NCBI RefSeq assembly: GCF_000252995.1
Contig: NC_015761.1
Location: 1,426,001-1,490,000 of the forward strand
Direction of reading: 5' to 3'
Source: Salmonella bongori NCTC 12419
Lineage (GTDB): Bacteria > Pseudomonadota > Gammaproteobacteria > Enterobacterales > Enterobacteriaceae
Length of the DNA stretch: 64,000 nucleotides
The notes beneath the pieces are model-generated. The model searched no databases, was not told the DNA's origin, and saw only the letters and a program-made list of their open reading frames with translations. The position numbers were made by a program, and so were the translations under genes. Of this stretch, positions 50,923-59,532 are shown in pieces; position 1 is the first letter of the stretch; every line of letters begins with the position of its first letter.

Positions 50923-52311
50923 ATGACCATACTGACCCCCACACAGGCGTTATCCATTGATCCTGCGACCGGACAGACGATATCAACGATGTCCTGGTCC
51001 ACGCCACAAGAGATTGAACAAGCGTTAAATCTGGCGGCCAACGATTTCAACACGTGGAAAATGTTACCCGTCGCGCAACGAGCGCAAAAATTACGCGATA
51101 TTGGCCAGGCGCTTCGCGTTCACGCAGAAGAAATGGCGCAATGTATTACGCGTGAAATGGGGAAACCCATCAAACAGGCGCGGGCGGAAGTCACCAAATC
51201 CGCCGCGCTATGCGACTGGTATGCAGAACACGGTCCGGCAATGCTGAATTCTGAACCTACGCTGGTAGAAAATCAGCAGGCTGTCATTGAATATCGTCCG
51301 CTGGGCGTCATTCTGGCGATAATGCCATGGAATTTTCCTTTATGGCAGGTATTACGTGGGGCGGTACCGATACTGTTGGCGGGGAATTGCTATGTGTTGA
51401 AGCACGCCCCCAATGTGACCGGCTGCGCGCAGATGATCGCCCGAATCTTTACGAAAGCCGGTATTCCTGCGGGCGTCTATGGATGGGTGAACGCCAGTAA
51501 TGAGGGCGTGAGTCAAATGATTAACGATCCGCGAATCGCAGCGGTGACGGTGACCGGCAGCGTGCGCGCCGGTGCGGCGATTGGCGCTCAGGCTGGGGCG
51601 GCTTTGAAAAAATGCGTACTGGAACTGGGCGGGTCCGATCCGTTTATCGTGCTCAACGATGCCGATCTCGATTTGGCAGTAAAAGCCGCGGTTGCAGGGC
51701 GTTATCAAAACACCGGACAAGTTTGCGCCGCCGCTAAACGTTTTATCGTCGAAGAGGGCATTGCGCAGGCATTTACCGATCGCTTTGTCGCGGCGGCCGC
51801 GGCATTAAAAACAGGGAATCCATTGATCGAAGAGAACGATCTGGGGCCGATGGCGCGCTTCGATCTGCGTGATGAACTTCATCAACAGGTTCAGGCTTCT
51901 GTTGCTGAAGGCGCACGGCTGTTGTTAGGCGGTGAGAAAATCGCAGGCGAGGGCAACTATTATGCCGTAACCGTGCTGGCTGATGTCACACCTGAGATGA
52001 CAGCATTTCGTCAGGAGCTTTTTGGCCCTGTCGCCGCCATTACCGTTGCAAAAGATGCAGAGCATGCTCTTGCGCTGGCAAATGACAGCGATTTTGGCTT
52101 GTCGGCGACAGTCTTCACCAACGATGAGAGGCTGGCTCAGGAGATGGCGGCACGTCTGGAGTGCGGCGGGGTATTTATCAATGGGTACAGCGCCAGCGAT
52201 GCGCGTGTGGCATTCGGCGGGGTGAAAAAGAGTGGTTTCGGGCGCGAGCTTTCGCACTTCGGTTTACACGAATTTTGTAATGTGCAGACCGTCTGGAAGA
52301 ACCGCGTCTAA
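50923..52311 (+). CDS. sad: Succinate-semialdehyde dehydrogenase Sad (YneI)
   Basis: NAD(P)+-dependent aldehyde dehydrogenase of 462 aa that converts succinate semialdehyde to succinate in GABA/putrescine breakdown. Conserved catalytic Glu in LELGGSDPF, Cys in NTGQVCAAAKRF, and the cofactor MPWNFPLWQ segment. I chose the ATG at 50923 (MTILTPTQ) to match the 462-residue family length; 50836 would add 29 residues. It forms a probable operon with glsB, 71 bases downstream. Confidence 0.95.
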   Translation: MTILTPTQALSIDPATGQTISTMSWSTPQEIEQALNLAANDFNTWKMLPVAQRAQKLRDIGQALRVHAEEMAQCITREMGKPIKQARAEVTKSAALCDWYAEHGPAMLNSEPTLVENQQAVIEYRPLGVILAIMPWNFPLWQVLRGAVPILLAGNCYVLKHAPNVTGCAQMIARIFTKAGIPAGVYGWVNASNEGVSQMINDPRIAAVTVTGSVRAGAAIGAQAGAALKKCVLELGGSDPFIVLNDADLDLAVKAAVAGRYQNTGQVCAAAKRFIVEEGIAQAFTDRFVAAAAALKTGNPLIEENDLGPMARFDLRDELHQQVQASVAEGARLLLGGEKIAGEGNYYAVTVLADVTPEMTAFRQELFGPVAAITVAKDAEHALALANDSDFGLSATVFTNDERLAQEMAARLECGGVFINGYSASDARVAFGGVKKSGFGRELSHFGLHEFCNVQTVWKNRV

Positions 52312-52343
52312 TCGCCTGACGCCGCGTATCGCCCTCTGTTATA

Positions 52344-52369
52344 CTCGCAGGCCTTTTCAGACCTGCGAG
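52344..52369 (+). promoter_or_regulatory. Hairpin in the sad-glsB gap
   Basis: CTCGCAGG (52344-52351) pairs with CCTGCGAG (52362-52369), 10-base loop. It ends just before the AAGGAG of glsB and does not cover it. It follows a TTATACT sequence that could be a -10. It may be a leader element or a processed intergenic stem. Confidence 0.4.
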
Positions 52370-52382
52370 CAAGGAGCATGTT

Positions 52383-53309
52383 GTGGCCAGGACCATGGAC
52401 AATGCAATTTTAGAGACGATTTTACAGCGCGTTCGCCCCCTGATTGGTCAGGGGAAAGTTGCTGACTATATCCCGGCATTAGCGTCTGTCGAGGGGGCAA
52501 AGCTGGGAATAGCGATTTGTACTGTGGATGGGCAGCATTACCAGGCGGGCGATGCGCACGAGCGCTTTTCTATTCAGTCTATATCGAAAGTGCTGAGTCT
52601 GGTGGTGGCGATGCGTCATTATCAGGAAGAGGAGATCTGGCAGCGTGTCGGAAAAGATCCTTCCGGCTCGCCGTTCAATTCGCTGGTTCAGTTAGAGATG
52701 GAACAAGGCATTCCGCGTAATCCTTTTATTAATGCGGGTGCGCTGGTGGTATGCGACATGTTGCAAGGACGGCTTAGTGCGCCGCGTCAGCGGATGCTTG
52801 AGATTGTGCGTGCGTTATGCGGCGTATCAGATATCACATATGATTCTACGGTTGCTCGCTCTGAGTTTGAGCATTCCGCCCGTAATGCCGCTATTGCCTG
52901 GCTGATGAAGTCATTTGGTAACTTTCATCATGATGTGCCCACCGTTCTGCAAAATTACTTCCACTATTGCGCGTTAAAAATGAGTTGTATGGAGCTGGCG
53001 AGAACATTTGTCTTTCTGGCTAATCAGGGAAAGGCATTTCATCTCGACGAACCGGTAGTAACGCCCATGCAGGCCAGGCAAATTAACGCCCTGATGGCGA
53101 CCAGTGGTATGTATCAGAACGCCGGGGAATTTGCCTGGCGTGTGGGGTTGCCAGCCAAGTCTGGGGTGGGAGGCGGTATTGTCGCCATTGTGCCGCATGA
53201 AATGGCGATTGCCGTCTGGAGTCCGGAGCTGGATCCTGCGGGAAACTCTCTGGCAGGTATTGCCGCGCTTGAACAATTAACACAAACGTTAGGACGTTCG
53301 GTATACTGA
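52383..53309 (+). CDS. glsB: Glutaminase 2 (GlsB/YneH)
   Basis: Serine-dependent glutaminase of 308 aa, converting glutamine to glutamate and ammonia. Beta-lactamase-like fold with catalytic Ser66-Ile-Ser-Lys69 in FSIQSISKV, plus EFEHSARNAAIAW and GGGIVAIVP loops. It starts at GTG 52383, preceded by AAGGAGCATGTT, giving the 308 residues of E. coli GlsB. It overlaps yneG by the ATG/TGA shift. Confidence 0.95.
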   Translation: MARTMDNAILETILQRVRPLIGQGKVADYIPALASVEGAKLGIAICTVDGQHYQAGDAHERFSIQSISKVLSLVVAMRHYQEEEIWQRVGKDPSGSPFNSLVQLEMEQGIPRNPFINAGALVVCDMLQGRLSAPRQRMLEIVRALCGVSDITYDSTVARSEFEHSARNAAIAWLMKSFGNFHHDVPTVLQNYFHYCALKMSCMELARTFVFLANQGKAFHLDEPVVTPMQARQINALMATSGMYQNAGEFAWRVGLPAKSGVGGGIVAIVPHEMAIAVWSPELDPAGNSLAGIAALEQLTQTLGRSVY

Positions 53310-53668
53310 TGAATGCGCTTGAACCGCTCTTTGCCCGCCTGGCGCGATCGACATTTCGTTCGCGTTTTCGTCTCGGGATAAAAGAAAGACAATATTGCTG
53401 GGATAAAGGCGCGGAGGTGATTGATAAACACGCCGCCGATTTTATCGCCCAACGACTGGCGCCCGCTCACCCCAGGAACGATGGTAAGCAAACGCCGATG
53501 CGGGGCCATCCGGTATTTATCGCGCAACATGCGACGGCGACCTGCTGTCGCGGCTGTCTGGCAAAGTGGCATCACATTCCTCAGGGAGAGCCGCTGAGCG
53601 AAGCGCAGCAACAGTATATTGTCAGCGTTATCCATTACTGGCTGGTCATACAAATGAATCAGCGGTAG
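53309..53668 (+). CDS. yneG: YneG, DUF4186 protein
   Basis: Cytoplasmic protein of 119 aa. Conserved features: FRLGIKERQYCWDKGAEVID, HPVFIAQHATATCCRGCLAKWH and IVSVIHYWL. The two adjacent Cys and the CRGC motif suggest metal binding. Function unknown. Start overlaps the glsB stop (TGATG), implying coupled translation. The E. coli neighbour yneF (dgcF) is missing after it. Confidence 0.88.
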   Translation: MNALEPLFARLARSTFRSRFRLGIKERQYCWDKGAEVIDKHAADFIAQRLAPAHPRNDGKQTPMRGHPVFIAQHATATCCRGCLAKWHHIPQGEPLSEAQQQYIVSVIHYWLVIQMNQR

Positions 53669-53719
53669 AAAGTCGCATGATTGTTGACGCTTCCACTCAT
53701 CAATCACGCTATGACCCTC

Positions 53720-53869
53720 TTATTTCACTTCTTTTCCCTCTTCTTTCGGTGGGCAATACGCGGCGGAAACCACAGCAGTAGTCGTACTATCGCCACCTTC
53801 CGGCCCGTCAGTGATCGAATAGCCGTTTTTTTCGCAAAGATGTTCTACCAATTTTGGTGCGCGTGGGTG
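53720..53869 (-). pseudogene. Possible remnant coding fragment between yneG and uxaB
   Basis: A minus-strand frame of 49 codons ends with a TAA at 53720-53722. It has coding-like content (LVEHLCEKNGYSITDGPEGG, then AVVSAAYCPPKEEGKEVK). It is preceded in frame by a TAG at 53870-53872 and has no ATG or GTG near its start. This looks like the C-terminal part of a decayed gene, or a small protein starting at TTG. I do not recognise it; it does not resemble YneF, whose gene is absent here. Confidence 0.3.
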
Positions 53870-54008
53870 CTATTGTCGTCTCTTATCATACTGTAAATCC
53901 GCAGTATCACTATAAAAGGTGATCAGGTCAGGTTTTTTTGGTATTAATTTTTGTTAACCTGTAGGACCAATAAAGCAGAATGTATGACTAATCATAAAGG
54001 AACCCATG
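53870..54008. promoter_or_regulatory. uxaB promoter region
   Basis: AT-rich, with TTGGTATTAATTTTTGTTAA from 53939, which resembles half of the UxuR/ExuR operator (TTGGTATACCAA-type), and ACCAATAA near 53966. GGTGATCAGG near 53919 is faintly CRP-like. ExuR and CRP control of uxaB is known in E. coli; sites are not firm here. Confidence 0.4.
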
Positions 54009-55460
54009 GTGAAAACTTTAAATCGTCGCGATTTTCCCGGTGCGCGCTATCCTGAACGCATCATTCAGTTTGGCGAAGGAAATTTTCTACGCGCCTTTGT
54101 CGACTGGCAGATCGATCTCCTTAACGAACATACCGATCTTGATGCTGGCGTGGTCGTTGTACGTCCCATTCAGAGTGATTTTCCGCCTTCATTAAATACA
54201 CAGGATGGTCTTTATACGACGATCATTCGTGGTCTTAATGAAAAAGGAGAAGCTGTCAGCGAGGCGCGATTGATTCGATCTGTAATGCGTGAAATCAACG
54301 TCTACGGTGAGTACGAGGCGTTCCTTAAACTGGCGCACAATCCGGATATACAATTTGTTTTTTCGAATACGACCGAAGCCGGTATTCGTTACCGGGCAGG
54401 TGATAAATTTGATGATGCGCCAGCGGCGAGTTACCCCGCTAAACTGACCCGACTGCTTTATGAGCGTTTCCACCATTTTAACGGGGCGGCAGATAAAGGC
54501 TGGGTCATTATTCCTTGTGAGTTGATTGACGACAACGGTGAGGCGCTGCGAGCGTTGATTGTGCGTTATGCCGAAGAATGGGCGTTACCGGCGGCATTTT
54601 TGCAGTGGCTGGATAAGGCTAACATCTTTTGTTCTACGCTGGTGGATCGCATCGTTACCGGATATCCGCATGATGAAGCTGCGCAACTGGAAACAGAACT
54701 GGGTTATCACGATGCGTTTCTGGATACGGCGGAACACTTTTACCTGTTTGTGATTCAGGGACCACAGTCTTTGGCTCAGGCGCTACGTCTTGATAAATAC
54801 CCGCTGAATGTTCTGCTTGTTGACGATATTAAACCTTACAAAGCGCGCAAAGTGGCGATTCTTAACGGCGCGCATACGGCGTTGGTTCCGGTTGCTTATC
54901 TGGCTGGTCTTAATACGGTGGGTGATGCGATGAACGATGCCGGGATTTGCGCCTTTGTCGAAAAAGCGATTGATGAAGAGATCATCCCGGTTCTGGATTT
55001 ACCTCGTGAAGCGCTGGAATCGTTCGCCAGTGCAGTAACTGGCCGTTTCCGCAATCCTTATATTAAGCATCAGCTCTTATCGATTGCCCTGAATGGCATG
55101 ACGAAATTCCGTACCCGTATTTTGCCGCAATTACTGGAAGGGCAGCGGGCCAACGGGCAGTTACCGGCGCGCCTGACATTTGCGTTAGCGGCGCTGATTG
55201 CATTTTATCGCGGCGAACGCCATGGCGAACCTTATCCCATGCAGGATGATCCCTTCTGGATAGAACGTTACGCGCAGTTATGGCGTCAACACCGCGACCA
55301 GACTATGAGTACCGTGACATTAGTAAAATCTGTGCTGGCTGAAAAAGTGCATTGGGGTCAAGACTTGACGCGTATCTCTGGGCTGGTTGAGCAGGTAACC
55401 GCCCATCTGGATACTATTCTGGAAAAAGGTATGCGTGATGCGGTAAAACCGCTTTGTTAA
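54009..55460 (+). CDS. uxaB: Tagaturonate reductase (altronate oxidoreductase) UxaB
   Basis: NAD-dependent reductase of 483 aa, converting D-tagaturonate to D-altronate in galacturonate breakdown. Mannitol-dehydrogenase family: IIQFGEGNFLRAFVDWQID at the N-terminus, LVDRIVTGYP and DIKPYKARKVAILNGAHTAL near the catalytic Lys. Start GTG at 54009 gives 483 residues; an ATG at 54006 adds one. Ribosome site AAAGGAACC. Confidence 0.95.
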   Translation: MKTLNRRDFPGARYPERIIQFGEGNFLRAFVDWQIDLLNEHTDLDAGVVVVRPIQSDFPPSLNTQDGLYTTIIRGLNEKGEAVSEARLIRSVMREINVYGEYEAFLKLAHNPDIQFVFSNTTEAGIRYRAGDKFDDAPAASYPAKLTRLLYERFHHFNGAADKGWVIIPCELIDDNGEALRALIVRYAEEWALPAAFLQWLDKANIFCSTLVDRIVTGYPHDEAAQLETELGYHDAFLDTAEHFYLFVIQGPQSLAQALRLDKYPLNVLLVDDIKPYKARKVAILNGAHTALVPVAYLAGLNTVGDAMNDAGICAFVEKAIDEEIIPVLDLPREALESFASAVTGRFRNPYIKHQLLSIALNGMTKFRTRILPQLLEGQRANGQLPARLTFALAALIAFYRGERHGEPYPMQDDPFWIERYAQLWRQHRDQTMSTVTLVKSVLAEKVHWGQDLTRISGLVEQVTAHLDTILEKGMRDAVKPLC

Positions 55461-55467
55461 ACAGCAT

Positions 55468-55487
55468 GACCCGGCCTGCGCCGGGTC
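55468..55487 (+). terminator. Terminator-like hairpin after uxaB
   Basis: GACCCGGC (55468-55475), loop CTGC, GCCGGGTC (55480-55487), then GTTTGT. Strong stem, weak U-tract. Confidence 0.6.
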
Positions 55488-55702
55488 GTTTGTCGGTAAT
55501 TATCCTGTAGAAATCCTGACCTCGGGTGCTTTTATGCTGCTGTAAATCCCTTTTTAGTTACAACATACATTTTTATTTGTCTTATTCACAGGCATCAACA
55601 ACGTGCCCTGATAACAGGCTAAACAGAAGGGGGCATCAGAAACTTGCAACCTTGATCTGGATCACGTTTAATGGCATGTCTTTTTACCTGCTGAAGCTGA
55701 CC

Positions 55703-56617
55703 ATGATCGTTAGACCGCAACAGCACTGGATTCGCCTGATTTTTGTCTGGCATGGATCAGTGTTATCCAAAATTTTTTCTCGCCTGCTCCTTAATTTTCT
55801 TCTGTCTATTGCCGTTATTATGCTGCTGCCCTGGTATACCAGGCTGGGGATTAAATTTACCCTTGCACCGTTCAGTATACTGGGCGTCGCTATCGCGATT
55901 TTTTTAGGTTTTCGCAATAATGCCTGCTATGCGCGTTATGTCGAAGCCCGGCATTTGTGGGGACAGTTAATGATTGCTTCTCGCTCAATACTGCGGGAGG
56001 TGAAAATCACTTTGCCTGATGAGCGCGGTACGGAAGATTTTGTTCGGTTACAAATCGCATTTGCCCACTGCTTGCGTATGACATTGCGCAAACAGCCTCA
56101 GACGCTGGTTCTGGGCAACTATCTCCAGCAGGATGCGTTACAGAAAGTGGTTGCTTCCCATTCCCCTGCGAACCGTATCTTATTGCTGATGGGGGAGTGG
56201 CTGGCGGTTCGTCGTCGCAGTGGAGAACTACCAGATATCTTATTTCATAGCCTCAATAACCGGCTAAATGAGATGTCGTCAGTTTTGGCCGGGTGTGAGC
56301 GTATTGCCAATACGCCAGTGCCTTTTGCTTATACGTTAATTTTGCATCGTACAGTTTATCTTTTCTGCATTATGTTGCCATTTGCGTTGGTGGTTGATCT
56401 GCATTATATGACGCCATTTATTTCGGTTCTTATCTCTTACACGTTTATCGCGCTGGATGCACTGGCAGAAGAACTGGAAGATCCGTTCGGGACTGAAAAT
56501 AATGATCTACCGCTGGACGCGATATGCAATGCGATAGAAATCGATTTACTGCAAATGAATGATGAAATGGATATCCCTGCCAAACGGATGCCGGATAAGC
56601 GCTATCAACTGACCTGA
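55703..56617 (+). CDS. yneE: YneE, bestrophin-family membrane protein
   Basis: Inner-membrane protein of 304 aa in the bestrophin/UPF0187 family. Features are TLAPFSILGVAIAIFLGFRNN and ARYVEARHLWGQL, and the conserved DPFGTENNDLPLD (Ca2+-clasp-like Asp motif). Bacterial relatives (KpBest) are pentameric sodium-type channels; YneE may be a small ion channel. I chose the ATG at 55703 (MIVRPQQHWIRL), matching 304 residues; a start at 55526 would add 59 poorly conserved residues. Confidence 0.9.
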   Translation: MIVRPQQHWIRLIFVWHGSVLSKIFSRLLLNFLLSIAVIMLLPWYTRLGIKFTLAPFSILGVAIAIFLGFRNNACYARYVEARHLWGQLMIASRSILREVKITLPDERGTEDFVRLQIAFAHCLRMTLRKQPQTLVLGNYLQQDALQKVVASHSPANRILLLMGEWLAVRRRSGELPDILFHSLNNRLNEMSSVLAGCERIANTPVPFAYTLILHRTVYLFCIMLPFALVVDLHYMTPFISVLISYTFIALDALAEELEDPFGTENNDLPLDAICNAIEIDLLQMNDEMDIPAKRMPDKRYQLT

Positions 56618-56671
56618 ATTGGCGTACCTGGCGCAGATCATTTATCTGCGCCATAAACTGTATTTTAAAGT

Positions 56672-57202
56672 TTAATAGCCTTCTCCTACGCCAGTTTTGG
56701 CCGGGCCAGAGTAGTGGATATGGACAATTCGCCACCCCTCGTTCGGTATCTTCGCCCACACCTGGCTTTCACGGCCTGTAGTATGTTGAGTTTGTCCATT
56801 ATCACGGCGTACCGCAGTAAAATGCCAGTCAAATTCTGCCACCGCGGCATTGCCATACACATGAATCGTAGGTGGCGCATCCAGTTGCAACGTGCGCTTA
56901 CTGAACGTTTTCCCCATAGTTGTGCCATAAAAATTTTCAGCGATCTGCGACCATCCCCGTTCGTGGCCGCGCGGATGAATAAAGCTGGTTTCTGGAGAAA
57001 CATAAAAGATCTGTTTGCCTAATGTTGGATCTGCCTTATCTATAGAATAAAGATAACGATTAATACCTTCGGTAATGTGTTGTTTTACTACTGCTGTCGT
57101 CTCATTTTGCGTGGTAGTGGTTGGCGTTGCCGCCCATGCCGATGACGCCATGAGCGTTAACGTTATCGCCGTACATGGAAAAAATAATGACGTTTTTTGC
57201 AT
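56672..57202 (-). CDS. Secreted NTF2-like (SnoaL/DUF4440-type) protein
   Basis: Exported protein of 176 aa with signal peptide (MQKTSLFFPCTAITLTLMAS, then SAWA). The mature part has the cone-fold pattern of NTF2-like proteins: a helical start, INRYLYSIDKADPTLGKQIF, VSPETSFIHPRGHERGWSQI, AVAEFDWHF and the last strand GWRIVHIHYSG. His residues in HPRGHERG and HIHYSG line the putative pocket. It is present in Salmonella next to this porin; E. coli K-12 has no equivalent here. Enzyme activity is not known. Confidence 0.8.
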   Translation of the reverse strand: MQKTSLFFPCTAITLTLMASSAWAATPTTTTQNETTAVVKQHITEGINRYLYSIDKADPTLGKQIFYVSPETSFIHPRGHERGWSQIAENFYGTTMGKTFSKRTLQLDAPPTIHVYGNAAVAEFDWHFTAVRRDNGQTQHTTGRESQVWAKIPNEGWRIVHIHYSGPAKTGVGEGY

Positions 57203-57931
57203 AATACTTATCTCATATTGCCTGTATTTGAGCAGTGTTACCGTCCTGCTTCATTCACACTTATACTGAAGGGGGAATACATTGTTCACGAACGATAAAA
57301 AGCATCCTTTTACAGCATTAACCCGAAAAGTTGATGGCGCAATCAAAAATATCGTATTTGTTTGTAACGGTATGGCGCAAAATATGAAAATTCAGTGCCG
57401 CCTTTTTCTTTCTGCTGTTGCTTTAATCAGGAGTTCATGCCGGCAGAAAATCGTTACTCCTTATAAGTAGTAATAAAAAATCATCTTTTACGTTGGGTGA
57501 TAATTAGCCATTGGAAATATGCAAGGGAAGACCGGAAACTATTTGGATAGTTCGGCTTTTTCATAATGCTAATTTAAAAATAAATGTAAAAGTAACAAAA
57601 TTTTTATAAAAAAAGAGAAACAGAGGCTTGTGTTTTACAGATAATGGCGTCGCCTTACTGAAGATGAGCAAGGTATTCAACGCCATTCTTGTCTCGCAAT
57701 CCTAGTTGCCAAGCCGCATAGCTTTCCGCAACCTCATTGTTATTACAGCAAAAAGTTCTGTGCACGAGTATGTAGCGATGCTTAAGTTGCATTTCATTAT
57801 CACTAATACATAGCAAGCTAATATTACACTTTGAAACTTAACGCAGGGTAATTGTTGATGATATTGTCCTGGGCAGTTCCGCAAGCAGGTTTGGCGGAAA
57901 GTCCAAAAATAAGACATACAAGGCATATAAA
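57203..57931. other. Long AT-rich region upstream of the OmpC-like porin
   Basis: About 730 bases with no gene I trust. AT-rich blocks (57560-57620) suggest H-NS silencing. A hairpin at 57532-57555 (CCGGAAACTAT/ATAGTT-CGG) followed by CTTTTTC could end an RNA coming from the left. Frame 57282-57470 starts at TTG and has no ribosome site. The porin promoter and any OmpR/LeuO sites must lie in the last 250 bases. Confidence 0.5.
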
Positions 57932-59050
57932 ATGAAAAAAGTAGTGGTGTTATCTGCGGTAGCCGTAGCTGTTATGACGGCTGGAGCCGCCAACGCAGCT
58001 GAAATTTATAATAAGGATGGTAATAAGCTGGATTTATATGGCAAAGTCGACGGCCTGCATTATTTTTCCGGTAATCATAGTACGGACGGCGATCAGTCAT
58101 ATATCCGTATGGGCATTAAAGGCGAGACGCAAATTACCGATCAGCTCACTGGTTTTGGTCAGTGGGAGTATCAGGTCAACGCTAACCGTCCGGAAGACGG
58201 TGATTCCAGCGGTTCACCACAAAGCTGGACACGTCTTGGCTTTGCCGGTCTGACATTTGCCGATATGGGATCTATTGATTATGGCCGTAATTATGGCGTG
58301 TTATACGATATCGGTTCGTGGACTGACGTACTGCCTGAGTTTGGTAATGATTCATACGAAGCTTCTGATAACTTTATGACAGGACGCGCAAACGGAGTTC
58401 TGACTTATCGCAATAATGATTTCTTTGGTCTGGTTGATGGTCTAAATTTTGCGTTGCAGTATCAGGGTAAAAATGACGGTCTGTCGAAAGAGGGCGATCC
58501 TTTAAGTAATAATGCCAGAGAGAGTATCGCATACCAAAATGGCGATGGTTTTGGGGCATCTGCGACATATGATCTGGGTATGGGGGTTAGCCTGGGGGCG
58601 GCCTATACCAGCTCAAAACGCACGCTCGACCAGATCACGCAAGATAAATATGATAACGGCGACCGAGCTGAAGCCTGGACCGGCGGCGTGAAATACGATG
58701 CTAATAATATTTATCTGGCTGCAAACTATACCCGCACTTATGATATGACCTATATGGGCGATACACTGGGCGGCTTCGCACATAAAACTGATAACTGGGA
58801 AATGGTAGGACAATACCAATTTGATAATGGTTTACGCCCATCACTGGCGTTCCTGCAATCCAGAGCTAATGATGTTGATGGTCTGGGGTCGTTCGATCTT
58901 GTGAAATACATTGATGTTGGTTCATATTACTACTTCAATAAAAATATGTCCGCGTATGTTGACTATAAAATTAATCTGTTAAAAGATGGCAATCCATCGA
59001 ATCCTAATACAGACAACACCGTGGCTCTCGGCTTAGTCTACGAGTTTTAA
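57932..59050 (+). CDS. OmpC-like outer-membrane porin
   Basis: Trimeric porin of 372 aa, 16-strand barrel. Signal peptide MKKVVVLSAVAVAVMTAGAA then NAAEIYNKDGNKLDL. The classical strands LTGFGQWEYQVNAN, GRNYGVLYDIGSWTDVLPEF (loop 3) and the final LGLVYEF with terminal Phe needed for BAM assembly are all present. It has its own loops relative to OmpC, OmpF, OmpD and the first porin here. It corresponds in place to the Salmonella porin beside hydrogenase-5. Conditions for expression are unknown; the long AT-rich leader suggests silencing. Confidence 0.9.
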   Translation: MKKVVVLSAVAVAVMTAGAANAAEIYNKDGNKLDLYGKVDGLHYFSGNHSTDGDQSYIRMGIKGETQITDQLTGFGQWEYQVNANRPEDGDSSGSPQSWTRLGFAGLTFADMGSIDYGRNYGVLYDIGSWTDVLPEFGNDSYEASDNFMTGRANGVLTYRNNDFFGLVDGLNFALQYQGKNDGLSKEGDPLSNNARESIAYQNGDGFGASATYDLGMGVSLGAAYTSSKRTLDQITQDKYDNGDRAEAWTGGVKYDANNIYLAANYTRTYDMTYMGDTLGGFAHKTDNWEMVGQYQFDNGLRPSLAFLQSRANDVDGLGSFDLVKYIDVGSYYYFNKNMSAYVDYKINLLKDGNPSNPNTDNTVALGLVYEF

Positions 59051-59151
59051 TAAAACTTGTTGATTAAGACAGTTTAGGGATACCCTCCTTTTCCCAAAAC
59101 TGTGTCACTGCTTAACCTTTATTATTGTTAATTTATTCTATTTTTATTTCA

Positions 59152-59174
59152 GGACGCTTCTGGCGTCCTTTTTT
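59152..59174 (+). terminator. Rho-independent terminator of the porin gene
   Basis: GGACGC (59152-59157), loop TTCTG, GCGTCC (59163-59168), then six T residues. It lies about 100 bases past the porin stop and just before the hydI 3' end; the minus strand has no U-tract. Confidence 0.8.
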
Positions 59175-59179
59175 ATTAA

Positions 59180-59521
59180 TTATTCTACTTCGATTTCCCG
59201 AATACGCATCCTACTACTGTCATCTATCTGCACCTTTCCTGAATGGCAACACGGACAACTCAGTGTGGATGTGTCAGACGTGAAGGGTTGGTTACACGAC
59301 AGACACCATCCTTGCGCCGGTGCGATAGTGATATGGAAACGCGCATTTTCAGCAATAGTATGGCGGGCGGCGACGTCCAGGCCAAAGCGCAGCGCTGGCA
59401 CCTCAACACATGCCATGACACCAATTTCCAGCCAGACTTGCTTTACCTGGTTGAACTGATGATTGACAGCCTGTTCTTCCAGTAACTCGATAATATTTTG
59501 CGCCAGGGCTAGTTCATGCAT
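59180..59521 (-). CDS. hydI: HydI, HypA-family nickel insertion protein of hydrogenase-5
   Basis: Small nickel/zinc chaperone of 113 aa that helps load Ni into the large subunit. Nickel-binding His2-Glu3 at the N-terminus (MHELALAQ), and a zinc site Cys73-x2-Cys76 with Cys89/Cys92 (SCPCC). It is the last gene of the hyd operon, 11 bases after hydH. E. coli has HypA and HybF; this is an operon-specific third copy. Confidence 0.92.
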   Translation of the reverse strand: MHELALAQNIIELLEEQAVNHQFNQVKQVWLEIGVMACVEVPALRFGLDVAARHTIAENARFHITIAPAQGWCLSCNQPFTSDTSTLSCPCCHSGKVQIDDSSRMRIREIEVE

Positions 59522-59532
59522 AGATTAGGTCC

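Noticed and set aside
53114..53707. 197-codon minus-strand frame opposite glsB/yneG
   Set aside because: It is antisense to two well-supported genes and has no protein-like motifs.
57282..57470. 62-codon plus-strand frame before the porin
   Set aside because: It starts at TTG without a ribosome site and has no recognisable content.
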